The notes: generated from the letters alone by a model not told the origin. Positions 18,647-28,028 are shown, counted from the first letter of the stretch. The stretch: 64,000 nucleotides of DNA from an uncultured Lachnospiraceae bacterium (GCA_900539175.1 UQAW01000013.1:1-64000), one strand, 5' to 3'. Program-made: numbers and translations.

Positions 18647-19078
18647 TCATTCCCACTTGAATAACACCACGCCGCCGATGGCAATCAGCATTCCAACCAC
18701 CTTTCGCCACTCAAGCGGCTGCTTCTCCATGCCGAAAAGTCCCAGCAGTTCTATCACATAAGCCACGATCAACTGTGCAATCACGATCAGCATTGCAGCT
18801 TTTGCCGGTCCCAGGCTATCCATACTCTGAATTACCGTAATCGTAATAAATGCTCCGATCACACCGCCCAGCAATGTATACTTATGCTCCACATTCCACA
18901 GAGCGCCGATACTCTCTCTGCCTGTCATAAACCACGCAACGATACAGACCAGAAAAGCCGACAGCTGCACCCATCCGGTAGATACCCATAAACTGCTCTG
19001 CTTTGTCACTTCCGTGTTAAAGACACCCTGTATACTCATCAATGCACCGGACAACAGCGCAATTAAAATTCCCATCAT
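18647..19078 (-). CDS. Small DMT-family membrane transporter (YdcZ/DUF606 type)
   Basis: 143 residues with five hydrophobic segments: 3-20, 33-51, 68-88, 91-112, 124-140. Matches the half-size drug/metabolite transporters of the YdcZ/DUF606 group, recognisable from the GALMSIQGVFN start and the C-terminal GMLIAIGGVVLF segment. Such proteins usually work as pairs or homodimers; no partner gene is adjacent here. Substrate unknown. ATG with AAGGAG upstream. Confidence 0.75.
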   Translation of the reverse strand: MMGILIALLSGALMSIQGVFNTEVTKQSSLWVSTGWVQLSAFLVCIVAWFMTGRESIGALWNVEHKYTLLGGVIGAFITITVIQSMDSLGPAKAAMLIVIAQLIVAYVIELLGLFGMEKQPLEWRKVVGMLIAIGGVVLFKWE

Positions 19079-19147
19079 AACAAGTCACTCCTTTTTCATG
19101 CGTTTTTCTTTTAGAATGCCCTTGTTACAGGAATTTATACATCGTAA

Positions 19148-19175
19148 GAGGGTGCTGCAAGACCACAGCACCCTC
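19148..19175. terminator. Hairpin between the M56 peptidase gene and the DMT gene
   Basis: Perfect 10-bp stem GAGGGTGCTG / CAGCACCCTC with an 8-base loop, seven bases after the peptidase-gene stop. The following T run is short, so a weak terminator. Confidence 0.5.
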
Positions 19176-19182
19176 CGTCAGA

Positions 19183-21009
19183 TTATTCTGCTTCCGTTTG
19201 GAAGGATGCAGGAATCTCCTCGCTTCTCTGTATTTCTGCAAAGCTCCCTCCTTTTACCTTCCGAATATTCTCAACTTTATTCTCACTTTCCAGTTTATCT
19301 GTCTGAAAACTAACAGAATCCCAGATTGTTCTCACCTCATTTGCTTTCTGCCTGTAAGATGCAGTAAGTTCTTCCGAGTAGGGCGGCGCTACCTGTACAT
19401 CAGTCGCCTCAACCGTATAGAGAATTTTTTCCATACCATTAAAGTTAAACTGATACAGATACCGTCCGGAACCTGGAATCTCTGACTGTATATCATCCGT
19501 ATCAGCTACCTGAAACTGAAACAACCACCCATACTGCCCCTGTTCTGCATTTAACTTATCGGAAAATGAAATTCCATCTGTACTGCTGTCCGCCCAGTGT
19601 TCCAGTACAATCTGATCTTTCCATTCTGCCGGTATGAGAAATGAAAAACCGTATGTTGTGTTAAAATACCTTAGCTTGTCTCCTTCCTCGGTCACCTGAT
19701 ATTCATAATATTCCTGTCCTTCCTCATTCTCCACGGGATTTGCTTCGTCCTTTGACTCTTTCTCATCTTCCAGACCAGTTCCTCCAAAAATCACTTCCCT
19801 GTCTTCTCCATCCGGCACCGTATCTGCCTGTTCCTGTGAGTTATTCTCCATATCAGATGCATCGGGAATTTCTATGTTCTTCTCAGAACTTCCGGCACCT
19901 GTAACTCCCAGTGCGGATGAGGCACTCCCATGATTCTCACGACTTGCTCCGCATCCAATCAGTGTCGCCGCACCTGTCAGTAAGAAACAACATCCCAAAA
20001 CCAATCCCCATCCCTTTTTTCTCTTCTTTCCATACATAATGTTTGCAACCCTCCTTTTAAAACGCTTAATACCCCCATTAAAATTTGTTGAAAATAAAAA
20101 CGCACCTCCATTCTTTTGCTGTACCGATGTCATCAGTAAACGGTTATAAACAATTCTGGTTTTCTTATCCATATCTTCTGTGACCATCTCATCACATAGA
20201 TATTCAATATCCCTTTCTGCTTCTTTCAGCATGAAAGAAAGTGCCGGATTAAACCAATAGAAATTCCGCACCAACAGAAGCAATGTCTTGTACCAAATAT
20301 CATGGCGTATCACATGCAGCAACTCATGACGGTACAAAAGTTCCAATTCCTCCCTGCTGAAGGAACGATCAGGCAAAAATAAACTTTGCTTTCGAATTCC
20401 CACCACCATCGGACTTTTTATTTTATCGCTCACCAATACCGGAATCGCTTTCCTGACCCCCATTGCCTGCTTCTGCTGTTCCAGAACTCCTAATGCCCTC
20501 TCGGACAGCAGAGGAACACTCCACCGCCTCAACCCTCTATAAGAAATTCTATATCTTATGAGCTGGCAGATACTGATTGCCACACCTCCAAGCAGCCACA
20601 AAATGATCACCAGGATATCTGTTCCTATCCCTTGCTGTATAATTTCAGACCGTCCTCCATCCAGACTTATCCTTCCGTCCAGTTTTCCCACGCTGCTGCT
20701 ATTTGGATAAGTACCTGATTCCCGGCTTCCCGGATCTGCATCCTTTCTGTCTTTATCCGCCAAAAAAGGATTCCTATTTCCTGCCTCCTCCTTCTGATAA
20801 CTATATCTTGGAACTTCCATATGTATCACAGCCGTATGTTTTGAAAAATCATACGGAAACAAAAGAAATACTGCCAGTACAATCCAGCACCAGTATTTCC
20901 AACGGGCGGAATAACGCCTCCCGACAATTCTGGAGATTGCCGCTACTGCCACTACAAAAACAGCAGCAATTACATTTACCCTCACTATATTCCATATCAC
21001 TCCCTGCAT
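19183..21009 (-). CDS. BlaR1-like M56 metallopeptidase with extracellular domain
   Basis: 608-residue membrane zinc protease that should sense an outside signal and cleave its repressor partner. Membrane helices lie near 7-29, 37-53, 131-150 and 240-256. The zinc-binding motif RHELLHVIRHD is at 227-237 and a conserved AERDIEYLCDE follows at about 264-274. A last helix (about 335-353) leads to an outside part. That part is not a penicillin-binding domain as in BlaR1 but an acidic linker and a beta-rich module (TTYGFSFLIPAEW). No beta-lactam sensing is therefore implied. Starts two bases after the repressor gene. Confidence 0.85.
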   Translation of the reverse strand: MQGVIWNIVRVNVIAAVFVVAVAAISRIVGRRYSARWKYWCWIVLAVFLLFPYDFSKHTAVIHMEVPRYSYQKEEAGNRNPFLADKDRKDADPGSRESGTYPNSSSVGKLDGRISLDGGRSEIIQQGIGTDILVIILWLLGGVAISICQLIRYRISYRGLRRWSVPLLSERALGVLEQQKQAMGVRKAIPVLVSDKIKSPMVVGIRKQSLFLPDRSFSREELELLYRHELLHVIRHDIWYKTLLLLVRNFYWFNPALSFMLKEAERDIEYLCDEMVTEDMDKKTRIVYNRLLMTSVQQKNGGAFLFSTNFNGGIKRFKRRVANIMYGKKRKKGWGLVLGCCFLLTGAATLIGCGASRENHGSASSALGVTGAGSSEKNIEIPDASDMENNSQEQADTVPDGEDREVIFGGTGLEDEKESKDEANPVENEEGQEYYEYQVTEEGDKLRYFNTTYGFSFLIPAEWKDQIVLEHWADSSTDGISFSDKLNAEQGQYGWLFQFQVADTDDIQSEIPGSGRYLYQFNFNGMEKILYTVEATDVQVAPPYSEELTASYRQKANEVRTIWDSVSFQTDKLESENKVENIRKVKGGSFAEIQRSEEIPASFQTEAE

Positions 21010-21011
21010 CG

Positions 21012-21395
21012 TTATCCCTCTTCCATCTCCTGTAAAAACTCCTGCAGTTCCTTTAGCTGCTTCTCATTCACATTTTCTCCCTGATATAAGGCTGCAACAA
21101 AATTTTTAATTGAATTCCCATACAACTTCTCCAATACACTCTTGCTCTCTTGCTGCTGATATGTCTCCCGTCTGATCAAAGGAGTATAGAGATTCGTCTT
21201 TCCTTCCTTTTTTACGGAAACAAATTCTTTTTTCTCCAATCTGGCCAGTAAGGACAGAATTGTTGTAGGTGCCAATCCTTTTTTTCGATTGACAAATGCT
21301 TCAATTTCCATCCTTGTCATCTCCGGATGACCATTCCATAGAGCCAGCATGATATCCAGCTCCGAATCCGGCAGGCGCTGTATTTTTTTACCCAT
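21012..21395 (-). CDS. BlaI/MecI/CopY-family repressor
   Basis: 127-residue winged-helix repressor: LPDSELDIMLALWNGHPEMT at the start, then the recognition region TTILSLLARLEKKEFVSVKK, then a C-terminal dimerisation helix. The family is inactivated by cleavage by the linked M56 peptidase. I start at ATG 21395 with AAGGAG six bases upstream; the longer frame to 21443 reaches into the operator. It forms a two-gene unit with the peptidase gene and probably represses itself through the two operators just upstream. Confidence 0.9.
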   Translation of the reverse strand: MGKKIQRLPDSELDIMLALWNGHPEMTRMEIEAFVNRKKGLAPTTILSLLARLEKKEFVSVKKEGKTNLYTPLIRRETYQQQESKSVLEKLYGNSIKNFVAALYQGENVNEKQLKELQEFLQEMEEG

Positions 21396-21444
21396 AAGCT
21401 TCTCCTTTTCCTTTGCCCAAACGTACTCTGTAAAGGCGACCATT

Positions 21445-21498
21445 TTCTACAGATGTAGAACTCATTTATATTCTACATCTGTAGAATTCATTTGTCAA
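21445..21498 (-). promoter_or_regulatory. BlaI-type promoter with twin operators
   Basis: Two 16-bp palindromes, TTCTACAGATGTAGAA (21445-21460) and TTCTACATCTGTAGAA (21471-21486), with centres 26 bases apart. They share the TACA-N2-TGTA core of BlaI/MecI operators. On the minus strand TTGACA (21493-21498), 17 bases, TAGAAT (21470-21475) forms the promoter, so the distal operator covers the -10 and spacer. Confidence 0.85.
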
Positions 21499-21555
21499 TC
21501 CCTGCTTTCTTATTTTTTAGTTCCTGGGATCAAAAGATTATGCATTTCATACAAC

Positions 21556-21660
21556 ACAAAAAAAGGATGCTGCAACATGCAAATTTCCTGCGAATTTTGC
21601 TCTTATCTACAAGAGCTTGTTTGCAGAATATCACCGTTTACAACATCCTTTACAAAGATC
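21556..21660. other. Structured intergenic stretch before argD terminator region
   Basis: An outer imperfect pairing (AAAGGATG... with ...CATCCTTT) encloses a perfect GCTCTT/AAGAGC hairpin. Next to it, 21690-21703, is a perfect CAGTCATATGACTG palindrome. No gene is evident. Could be a terminator complex or a small RNA. Confidence 0.35.
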
Positions 21661-21710
21661 CTTCCTACTACAAAAATCTCAGACAGCAGTCATATGACTG
21701 GCACGCTTTT

Positions 21711-22898
21711 TTAGAGACTTTTCTTCAGTTTTTCAATCATCTCATCAATATCCCCCTCTGTAATCACAAGAGGCGGAACCAGACGAAGCACATCACTGCC
21801 TGCACTGATCACCAGAAGTCCGTTCTCAATTGCCTTATTCACAACCTCTCCCACCGGCTTTCCTTTGATGACAAGTCCCTGCATAAAGCCTTTCCCGCGG
21901 CGTTTTTCCACGCATTCAAACGCTTCCGCCACTTCCTCCAGTTTCCTCTCCAGATAAGGAGCCACCCGCCGGACATGCTCTACAATGTGCTCGCTTTCAA
22001 ATAAATCAAATACGGTACTCACCGCATGACATGCCAGAGGATTACCGCCGTAAGTGGTTCCATGATCTCCCGGTACCAACGAACGTTCTGCGGTTTTCTT
22101 GTTAAGCACGAATGCCCCCACCGGTATTCCACACCCCAGCGCTTTAGCACAGGTCATTACATCCGGTTCAACCCCATAATCCTGCCATGCAAACATACTT
22201 CCCGTACGTCCCATTCCGCACTGAATTTCATCCAGAATCAGCAGAATGTCTTTCTCATCACAAAGTGCCCGCACGCCTTCCAGAAATTCCTTTTCCGCCG
22301 GATAGATTCCGCCTTCGCCCTGAACTGTCTCCATAATGATGGCACAGGTTTTATCTGTAATCTGCGCTTTTACACTTTCCAGATCATTAAACTTCGCAAA
22401 CCGGATACCTCCGATCAGTGGCTTAAACGGTTCCTGATAATGCGCATTCCCCGTAACGGAAAGAGCGCCCAGGCTTCTTCCGTGGAACGAGTGCTCCATT
22501 GCAATAATCTCGTGATCCGTACATCCATCCTTTAAATATGCGTATTTTCTTGCCACTTTGATGGCCCCCTCAATTGCTTCTGTACCGCTGTTGGTAAAGA
22601 ATACTTTATTCATACCGGAAGCCTTCACAAGCTTTTCGGCAGCTTCACCCATAGGTACATTATAATAAAGATTAGAGGTATGAATAAGTTTATCCACCTG
22701 ATCCTTCAACGCCTGATTATAAGCTTTATTTCCATATCCTAAAGCAAACACGGCAATCCCTGCCGCAAAATCCAGATATTCCTTTCCATCCGTATCATAC
22801 AGATGAACCCCTTCTCCTTTTTCCAGCACAATTGGAAACCGGTTATAGGTATGTAACACATAATTTTCAGATTGCTCCATATAATTATTCATTTCCAT
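21711..22898 (-). CDS. argD: Acetylornithine aminotransferase (ArgD)
   Basis: PLP-dependent class III aminotransferase that converts N-acetylglutamate semialdehyde to N-acetylornithine. 395 residues from ATG 22898, which has GAGGAG ten bases upstream. Typical features: FTNSGTEAIEGAIKVARKY, the HSFHGRS motif, LILDEIQCGMGRTG, and the PLP lysine in CAKALGCGIPVGAF. Its start overlaps the end of argB by 14 bases. The longer frame to 23015 lies wholly within argB and is not used. Last gene of argC-J-B-D. Confidence 0.95.
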   Translation of the reverse strand: MEMNNYMEQSENYVLHTYNRFPIVLEKGEGVHLYDTDGKEYLDFAAGIAVFALGYGNKAYNQALKDQVDKLIHTSNLYYNVPMGEAAEKLVKASGMNKVFFTNSGTEAIEGAIKVARKYAYLKDGCTDHEIIAMEHSFHGRSLGALSVTGNAHYQEPFKPLIGGIRFAKFNDLESVKAQITDKTCAIIMETVQGEGGIYPAEKEFLEGVRALCDEKDILLILDEIQCGMGRTGSMFAWQDYGVEPDVMTCAKALGCGIPVGAFVLNKKTAERSLVPGDHGTTYGGNPLACHAVSTVFDLFESEHIVEHVRRVAPYLERKLEEVAEAFECVEKRRGKGFMQGLVIKGKPVGEVVNKAIENGLLVISAGSDVLRLVPPLVITEGDIDEMIEKLKKSL

Positions 22899-23784
22899 GA
22901 TAATAATTCTCCTCATCTTCTCCAAGAATTGCAGTTCCAATTCCTTTATTCGTAAAGATCTCCAGCAACAGGCAGTGCGGAATCCGTCCGTCCAGAATAT
23001 GAACTCTGGAAACACCGTTCTGGATGGCCTCGATACAGTTCTGAAGCTTCGGTATCATACCGCCGCCCACATTTCCGTTAGCAATCAGTTCATCTGCATC
23101 CTTAACACGCAGTTCGCTGATCAGACTGTCCGGATCTTTCGGATCACGGTACACACCTTCAATGTCGGTCAAAAATGCTAATTTTTCCGCATTTACTGCT
23201 TTTGCAATCGCACATGCTGCATCATCTGCATTAATATTATAAGAGTTAAATTCCTCATCCATACCAATCGGGCAGACTACCGGAAGAAAGTCTTTCTCCA
23301 GCAAATCATATAATACCTTCGGTGTCACCTGCTTCACATCTCCGACAAAACCGATGTCCTGTCCGTCAGACAGCTTTTTCTCCACTTTCAGAAGACCGCC
23401 GTCTTTACCGCTGATCCCCACCGCTTTGATGCCGAGAGACTGAATCAACGCCACCAGTTCCTTGTTGACCTTGTTCAATACCATCTCTGCAACTTCCATC
23501 GTATCCCGGTCGGTTACCCGAAGTCCATTGATAAACTTCGGCTCCATACCGACTTTTCCTACCCAGCGGCTGATCTCCTTTCCGCCGCCATGGACAATTA
23601 TCGGCTTGAAACCAACCAGCTTCAGCAGAACCACGTCCTGAATGACATTCTTCTTCAATTCCTCATCCACCATAGCACTTCCGCCGTACTTTACCACAAT
23701 AATTTTCCGGTTGAAGCGCTGAATATAGGGCAGCGCCTCAATCAATACTTCCGCTTTATCCAAATATTTTTGATTTACCATCAT
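22885..23784 (-). CDS. argB: Acetylglutamate kinase (ArgB)
   Basis: Phosphorylates N-acetylglutamate, the second step of the acetylated arginine route. 299 residues. Amino-acid kinase fold: VVKYGGSAM near residue 35, VHGGGKEISRW, NINADDAA, and the C-terminal GGMIPKLQN. Start at ATG 23784 with AGAGGA five bases upstream; the extra 29 residues of the longer frame overlap the spacer after argJ. The N-terminal helix before the kinase core (KYLDKAEVLIEALPYIQRF) is typical of arginine-inhibited hexameric enzymes. Feedback inhibition is therefore likely but not shown. Confidence 0.95.
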   Translation of the reverse strand: MMVNQKYLDKAEVLIEALPYIQRFNRKIIVVKYGGSAMVDEELKKNVIQDVVLLKLVGFKPIIVHGGGKEISRWVGKVGMEPKFINGLRVTDRDTMEVAEMVLNKVNKELVALIQSLGIKAVGISGKDGGLLKVEKKLSDGQDIGFVGDVKQVTPKVLYDLLEKDFLPVVCPIGMDEEFNSYNINADDAACAIAKAVNAEKLAFLTDIEGVYRDPKDPDSLISELRVKDADELIANGNVGGGMIPKLQNCIEAIQNGVSRVHILDGRIPHCLLLEIFTNKGIGTAILGEDEENYYHGNE

Positions 23785-23867
23785 ACAAATCCTCTCATCT
23801 GTCAATTTTCCTGTCTGCACTGATTCCACACCTTCCGGTATTCTCACAGACAAACCTTTTCTTCCTA

Positions 23868-25091
23868 TCAAGAACGATAATCCGCATTAATTTTTACATA
23901 ATCATACGTCAGGTCGCATCCCCATGCTGTGGCAGATTCCTCTCCCATCTTCACATCCGCAATCGCCGTCACTTCCGGCTCGGAAAGAATCTTTGTCGCT
24001 TCTTCCTCACTGTAATCAACTGCTACACCATTTTCAATAATCTGAAGCTTCCCTGCCGCACTTTCGAAGAACAGGTCTACCTTCTCCGGATCAAAAGATA
24101 CTCCGGAGTATCCCATCGCACAGAGGATTCGTCCCCAGTTGGCGTCATGACCATAGATTGCTGCTTTTGTAAGACTGGATGTCACGACTGACTTTGAAAG
24201 AATCACTGCATCTTCCTTAGACTTTGCACCTACGATTTTCACTTCGAATAAAGCCGTTGCACCCTCTCCGTCTCCCGCAATCTTCTTTGCCAATACGGTA
24301 TTAACTTCCGTCAGTGCTTCCAGAAAGGCTTCATAGTCCTTATTCTTTTCCGTAATTTCCGAATTTCCAGCCAGACCATTTGCCAACAGAAGTACAGTAT
24401 CATTGGTGGAGGTATCTCCATCCACAGAAACCATATTATACGTATCCTTCACAACAGCAGAAAGCGCTTCCTGCAAAAGTTCTTTCGTAATTGCCAGATC
24501 CGTTGTGACAAAGGCAAGCATGGTACACATATTCGGATGGATCATGCCGGAACCTTTACACATGCCGCCGATGGTCACTTCTTTTTCTCCGACAGTGAAT
24601 GTCACTGCTACTTCCTTCTGCTTCGTATCCGTTGTCATAATTGCCTGTGCCGCCTCGCTGGCTGCTTCACGGGTAGCTGCCAGCTTTGGCGCCAGCATCT
24701 TCACACCTGCTGCAATCTTATCCATCGGAATCTGTTTTCCAATAACCCCGGTGGATGCCACCAAAACTGCATCTTCCGGAACGTTCAGAACTCCTGCCGC
24801 AGTACTGGCTGTCTCTTTACAATATCCAAATCCTTCCTCGCCTGTACAGGCATTCGCCACACCGCTGTTGCAGACAATCGCCTGTGCCGTTGGATGATGA
24901 TAAACAATGCTCTGGTCCCATTTTACCGGAGCCGCCTTTACTACATTGGTTGTAAATGTACCGGCTGCCACGCAGGGCACCTCGCTGTAAACCAGCGCCA
25001 TGTCCTTCATTCCCTCTTTTTTGATTCCGGCAGCACCGCCTGCCGCCTGAAAACCCTTTGCTGCGGTAACACCGCCATCAATATACTTCAT
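23868..25091 (-). CDS. argJ: Bifunctional glutamate/ornithine acetyltransferase (ArgJ)
   Basis: Transfers acetyl groups from acetylornithine to glutamate, closing the cyclic arginine pathway; some members also use acetyl-CoA. 407 residues. Made as a precursor that cleaves itself before a threonine; here the site is within IHPNMCTMLAFVTTD. The oxyanion-hole region (ASTGVIG) and the VDGDTSTNDT segment are also present. ATG with AGGAGG eight bases upstream. No argE or argA is present, in line with the cyclic pathway. Confidence 0.95.
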   Translation of the reverse strand: MKYIDGGVTAAKGFQAAGGAAGIKKEGMKDMALVYSEVPCVAAGTFTTNVVKAAPVKWDQSIVYHHPTAQAIVCNSGVANACTGEEGFGYCKETASTAAGVLNVPEDAVLVASTGVIGKQIPMDKIAAGVKMLAPKLAATREAASEAAQAIMTTDTKQKEVAVTFTVGEKEVTIGGMCKGSGMIHPNMCTMLAFVTTDLAITKELLQEALSAVVKDTYNMVSVDGDTSTNDTVLLLANGLAGNSEITEKNKDYEAFLEALTEVNTVLAKKIAGDGEGATALFEVKIVGAKSKEDAVILSKSVVTSSLTKAAIYGHDANWGRILCAMGYSGVSFDPEKVDLFFESAAGKLQIIENGVAVDYSEEEATKILSEPEVTAIADVKMGEESATAWGCDLTYDYVKINADYRS

Positions 25092-25132
25092 TCTGAATTC
25101 CTCCTGCCTTTCCCAATAAAAAACTTCTTTCC

Positions 25133-26173
25133 TTACGGAAATACCGGTGCCATCCGAAGACCTTCTGCCTCATCGAATCCAAAGAGCAGATTCATATTCT
25201 GCACTGCCTGACCTGCCGCACCTTTTACCAGATTATCAATCGCTCCCATCATAATAATACGGTTTGTTCTCGGATCAAGTTTAAAGTTTACGTCCACAAA
25301 ATTGCTTCCCTCCACCCAACGGGTCTGCGGGCATACATCCTGATCGAGAACACGGACGAAGCGTTCCCCTGCATAATATTTATCATAGATTGCCTTTACC
25401 TCTTCATAAGTAACCTCTTTTTTCAGCGAAGCATAGGCAGTTGCCAGAATTCCTCTGTTCATCGGTACCAGATGGGGCGTAAAGTTAATCGTAATCGGAT
25501 ATCCTGCCGCATAAGACAACTGTTCCTCAATCTCCGGTGTATGACGATGGGTCGTCACGCCGTAAGCCTTCATATTCTCATTGACCTCACAGAAGAGATT
25601 GTCAAGCTTCGCACCTCTTCCCGCTCCGGATGTACCGGACTTTGCATCTACGATCAATGTATTGCCGTCAATAATTCCTTCCTTTATAAGCGGATAAGCA
25701 GTCAGAATCGAACAGGTTGTATAACATCCCGGATTGGCGATCAATCTCGCCTTCTTGATCTGCTCCCGGTTGATCTCACAAAGACCATAGACCGCCTCCT
25801 CAATAAACTGAGGGGATTTATGCTGAATTTTATACCATTCTTCATAGACCGATACATCTTTGATCCGAAAATCCGCACTCAGATCAATAATTTTCACTTT
25901 TGACAGAATCCCTTCATTCACAAGAGAAGCACAAAGTCCCTGGGGCGTTGCTGTGAATATCACGTCAACCTGAGAAGCAAGTTCTTCCATATTATCATCC
26001 ATACATACTGCATCGACCAACTGGAACATATTCTGATATACTTCATAATACTTCTTATCAATATAGCTTCTGGAACCATACCATACAATCTCCACATCCT
26101 TGTGTCCCAGCAGCAGCCTTACAATTTCCTGTCCCGCATATCCTGTGGAACCGATAATACCCGCTTTTATCAT
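25133..26173 (-). CDS. argC: N-acetyl-gamma-glutamyl-phosphate reductase (ArgC)
   Basis: NADPH-dependent reduction of acetylglutamyl phosphate to the semialdehyde. 346 residues. The Rossmann motif GSTGYAGQE is at 8-16, the catalytic Cys is in NPGCYTT (about 149), and the HRHTPEI segment follows. Starts at ATG 26173 behind GGAGG. First gene of argC-J-B-D, with a predicted leader of about 410 nt from a promoter overlapped by ArgR-type boxes. Confidence 0.96.
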   Translation of the reverse strand: MIKAGIIGSTGYAGQEIVRLLLGHKDVEIVWYGSRSYIDKKYYEVYQNMFQLVDAVCMDDNMEELASQVDVIFTATPQGLCASLVNEGILSKVKIIDLSADFRIKDVSVYEEWYKIQHKSPQFIEEAVYGLCEINREQIKKARLIANPGCYTTCSILTAYPLIKEGIIDGNTLIVDAKSGTSGAGRGAKLDNLFCEVNENMKAYGVTTHRHTPEIEEQLSYAAGYPITINFTPHLVPMNRGILATAYASLKKEVTYEEVKAIYDKYYAGERFVRVLDQDVCPQTRWVEGSNFVDVNFKLDPRTNRIIMMGAIDNLVKGAAGQAVQNMNLLFGFDEAEGLRMAPVFP

Positions 26174-26288
26174 CTCTTTTTCCTCCGAATTTCTATTTTC
26201 AAATCTCTTTCATTTACAATACCCGAAACTGCCATTCTATAAAATAATGATGTTGGGGGCAAAAGGTATTTTAACCCCTATGATACAC

Positions 26289-26426
26289 GGATTGCTCCGC
26301 ATTTCATGCTCCCGCAATCCTAAAAACATTCGAAATCCGTCCTATTTGGGCTACTTTCTCATGTTTTACGGGTCCCAAAGTCATGCTCTTTCATGCAAGC
26401 ATGAAACGCATAACCTTTTGACCCTG
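26289..26426. repeat. Dispersed structured repeat, copy B, in the argC leader
   Basis: On the minus strand this holds two hairpins: one based on GGTC...GACC with an inner TTCATGC/GCATGAA stem, one based on GGATTGC/GCAATCC. It matches copy A at 1-130, and its first hairpin matches 43103-43153. It would be transcribed inside the argC leader. No protein is encoded. Confidence 0.65.
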
Positions 26427-26583
26427 ATATCTTAATCTACTGGTATCACTGCATAAAAAAGCAAACATCCTCTGCCTTTGCAAGCACTGGCAAATTAGCT
26501 ACTTTATCATATACCTTCCTTTACTTTCTGTAAAGTCCTTTCCTATTTAAAAATAAAAGTTTGTGTAATTCATTCAATTTTTC

Positions 26584-26618
26584 TGTATAATTATACATTA
26601 TTAGTGCATATTATGCAA
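26584..26618 (-). promoter_or_regulatory. argC promoter covered by two ArgR-type boxes
   Basis: Box 1 TGTATAATTATACA (26584-26597) and box 2 TGCATATTATGCA (26605-26617), with centres about 21 bases apart, match the spacing of paired ArgR/AhrC sites. On the minus strand TTGCAT (26613-26618), 17 bases, TATAAT (26590-26595) makes a strong promoter for argC lying exactly under the boxes. The boxes also lie just upstream of the argG promoter. A second, weaker minus promoter (TTTACA-17-TATGAT) is at 26506-26534. Confidence 0.75.
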
Positions 26619-26645
26619 GTTTTTTTGGTTTTTTATAAATAGTGC

Positions 26646-26674
26646 TTGCATATCCGCTTCAGATGATGTATATT
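26646..26674 (+). promoter_or_regulatory. argG promoter
   Basis: TTGCAT, 17 bases, TATATT on the plus strand, about 90 bases before argG and about 30 bases downstream of the ArgR-type boxes. Confidence 0.65.
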
Positions 26675-26762
26675 TAGTTGCAGTGAAGATAGCAAACCAA
26701 AATTATCCGGTCTGCATCGGTAACCGGGTAAAAAGATAAACATTCCAAGGAGGATTCAAACA

Positions 26763-27989
26763 ATGAAGGAAAAAGTAATCTTAGCGTATTCCGGCGGTCT
26801 TGATACCACGGCAGTCATCCCGTGGCTGAAAGAAACTTTTGATTATGAAGTAATCTGCTGCTGCATCGACTGCGGACAGGGAAATGAACTGGACGGCCTG
26901 GACGAGAGAGCAAAACTCTCCGGTGCTTCCAAATTATATATTGAAAACATTATTGATGAGTTCTGCGATGACTACATTATGCCATGTGTAAAAGCAGGTG
27001 CCGTGTACGAGCACAAATATCTGCTTGGTACTTCTATGGCACGTCCGGCCATTGCAAAGAAACTGGTGGAAATTGCAAGAAAAGAAGGTGCGGCCGCAAT
27101 CTGTCACGGTGCAACCGGAAAAGGAAATGACCAGATTCGTTTTGAGCTTGGAATCAAAGCTCTGGCTCCGGACTTAAAGATCATCGCTCCATGGCGAATG
27201 ACAGATGTATGGACTATGCAGTCCCGTGAAGACGAAATTGAATACTGTAAACAACACGGTATTGACCTTCCGTTCGCCGCAGATTCCAGCTACAGCCGTG
27301 ACCGTAATCTGTGGCACATCAGCCATGAAGGTCTGGAACTGGAAGATCCGGCAAATGAGCCAAACTACGATCATATGTTAGTTCTCGGTGTAACTCCTGA
27401 AAAAGCACCGGAAGAAGGCGAATATGTAACCATGACTTTCGAGGCAGGCGTTCCGAAGACTCTGAACGGAAAAGCTATGAAAGTATCCGAGATCATCACC
27501 GAGTTAAATGCACTGGGCGGAAAACATGGAATCGGTATCATCGATATCGTAGAAAACCGTGTTGTGGGCATGAAATCCCGTGGCGTTTATGAAACTCCGG
27601 GCGGAACAATTCTGATGGAAGCTCATGATCAGTTGGAAGAACTGATTCTGGATCGTGACACATTGGAAACCAAGAAAAAACTGGGCAGCCAGTTCGCTCA
27701 GGTTGTATACGAAGGAAAATGGTTCACACCGCTTCGTGAGGCAATCCAGGCATTCGTTGAATCAACACAACAGTATGTAACCGGTGAAGTAAAATTCAAG
27801 CTTTACAAAGGCAATATCATCAAAGCCGGAACCACTTCTCCGTACAGCCTGTACAATGAATCTCTGGCATCCTTCACCACCGGTGATCTCTATGACCACC
27901 ATGACGCAAGCGGATTCATCACACTGTTTGGCCTGCCGCTGAAGGTTCGTGCTATGAAGATGCAGGAAGTTAAGAACAACAAACAATAA
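26763..27989 (+). CDS. argG: Argininosuccinate synthase (ArgG)
   Basis: Joins citrulline and aspartate with ATP to form argininosuccinate. 408 residues. The PP-loop AYSGGLDTT is at 9-17, and GATGKGNDQIRFE and SYSRDRNLWHISHEG are conserved substrate-binding segments. ATG behind AAGGAGG. It diverges from argC-J-B-D and shares the operator region. argH and argF are not in the window; a strong terminator follows at once, so argG is transcribed alone. Confidence 0.97.
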   Translation: MKEKVILAYSGGLDTTAVIPWLKETFDYEVICCCIDCGQGNELDGLDERAKLSGASKLYIENIIDEFCDDYIMPCVKAGAVYEHKYLLGTSMARPAIAKKLVEIARKEGAAAICHGATGKGNDQIRFELGIKALAPDLKIIAPWRMTDVWTMQSREDEIEYCKQHGIDLPFAADSSYSRDRNLWHISHEGLELEDPANEPNYDHMLVLGVTPEKAPEEGEYVTMTFEAGVPKTLNGKAMKVSEIITELNALGGKHGIGIIDIVENRVVGMKSRGVYETPGGTILMEAHDQLEELILDRDTLETKKKLGSQFAQVVYEGKWFTPLREAIQAFVESTQQYVTGEVKFKLYKGNIIKAGTTSPYSLYNESLASFTTGDLYDHHDASGFITLFGLPLKVRAMKMQEVKNNKQ

Positions 27990-28028
27990 ATAACTGCGAA
28001 AATACAAAACAGTAACAATCATAAAATC

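Noticed and set aside
26174..26500. T-box or other riboswitch in the argC leader
   Set aside because: No T-box sequence or specifier stem; the conserved part is a dispersed repeat also found away from arg genes.
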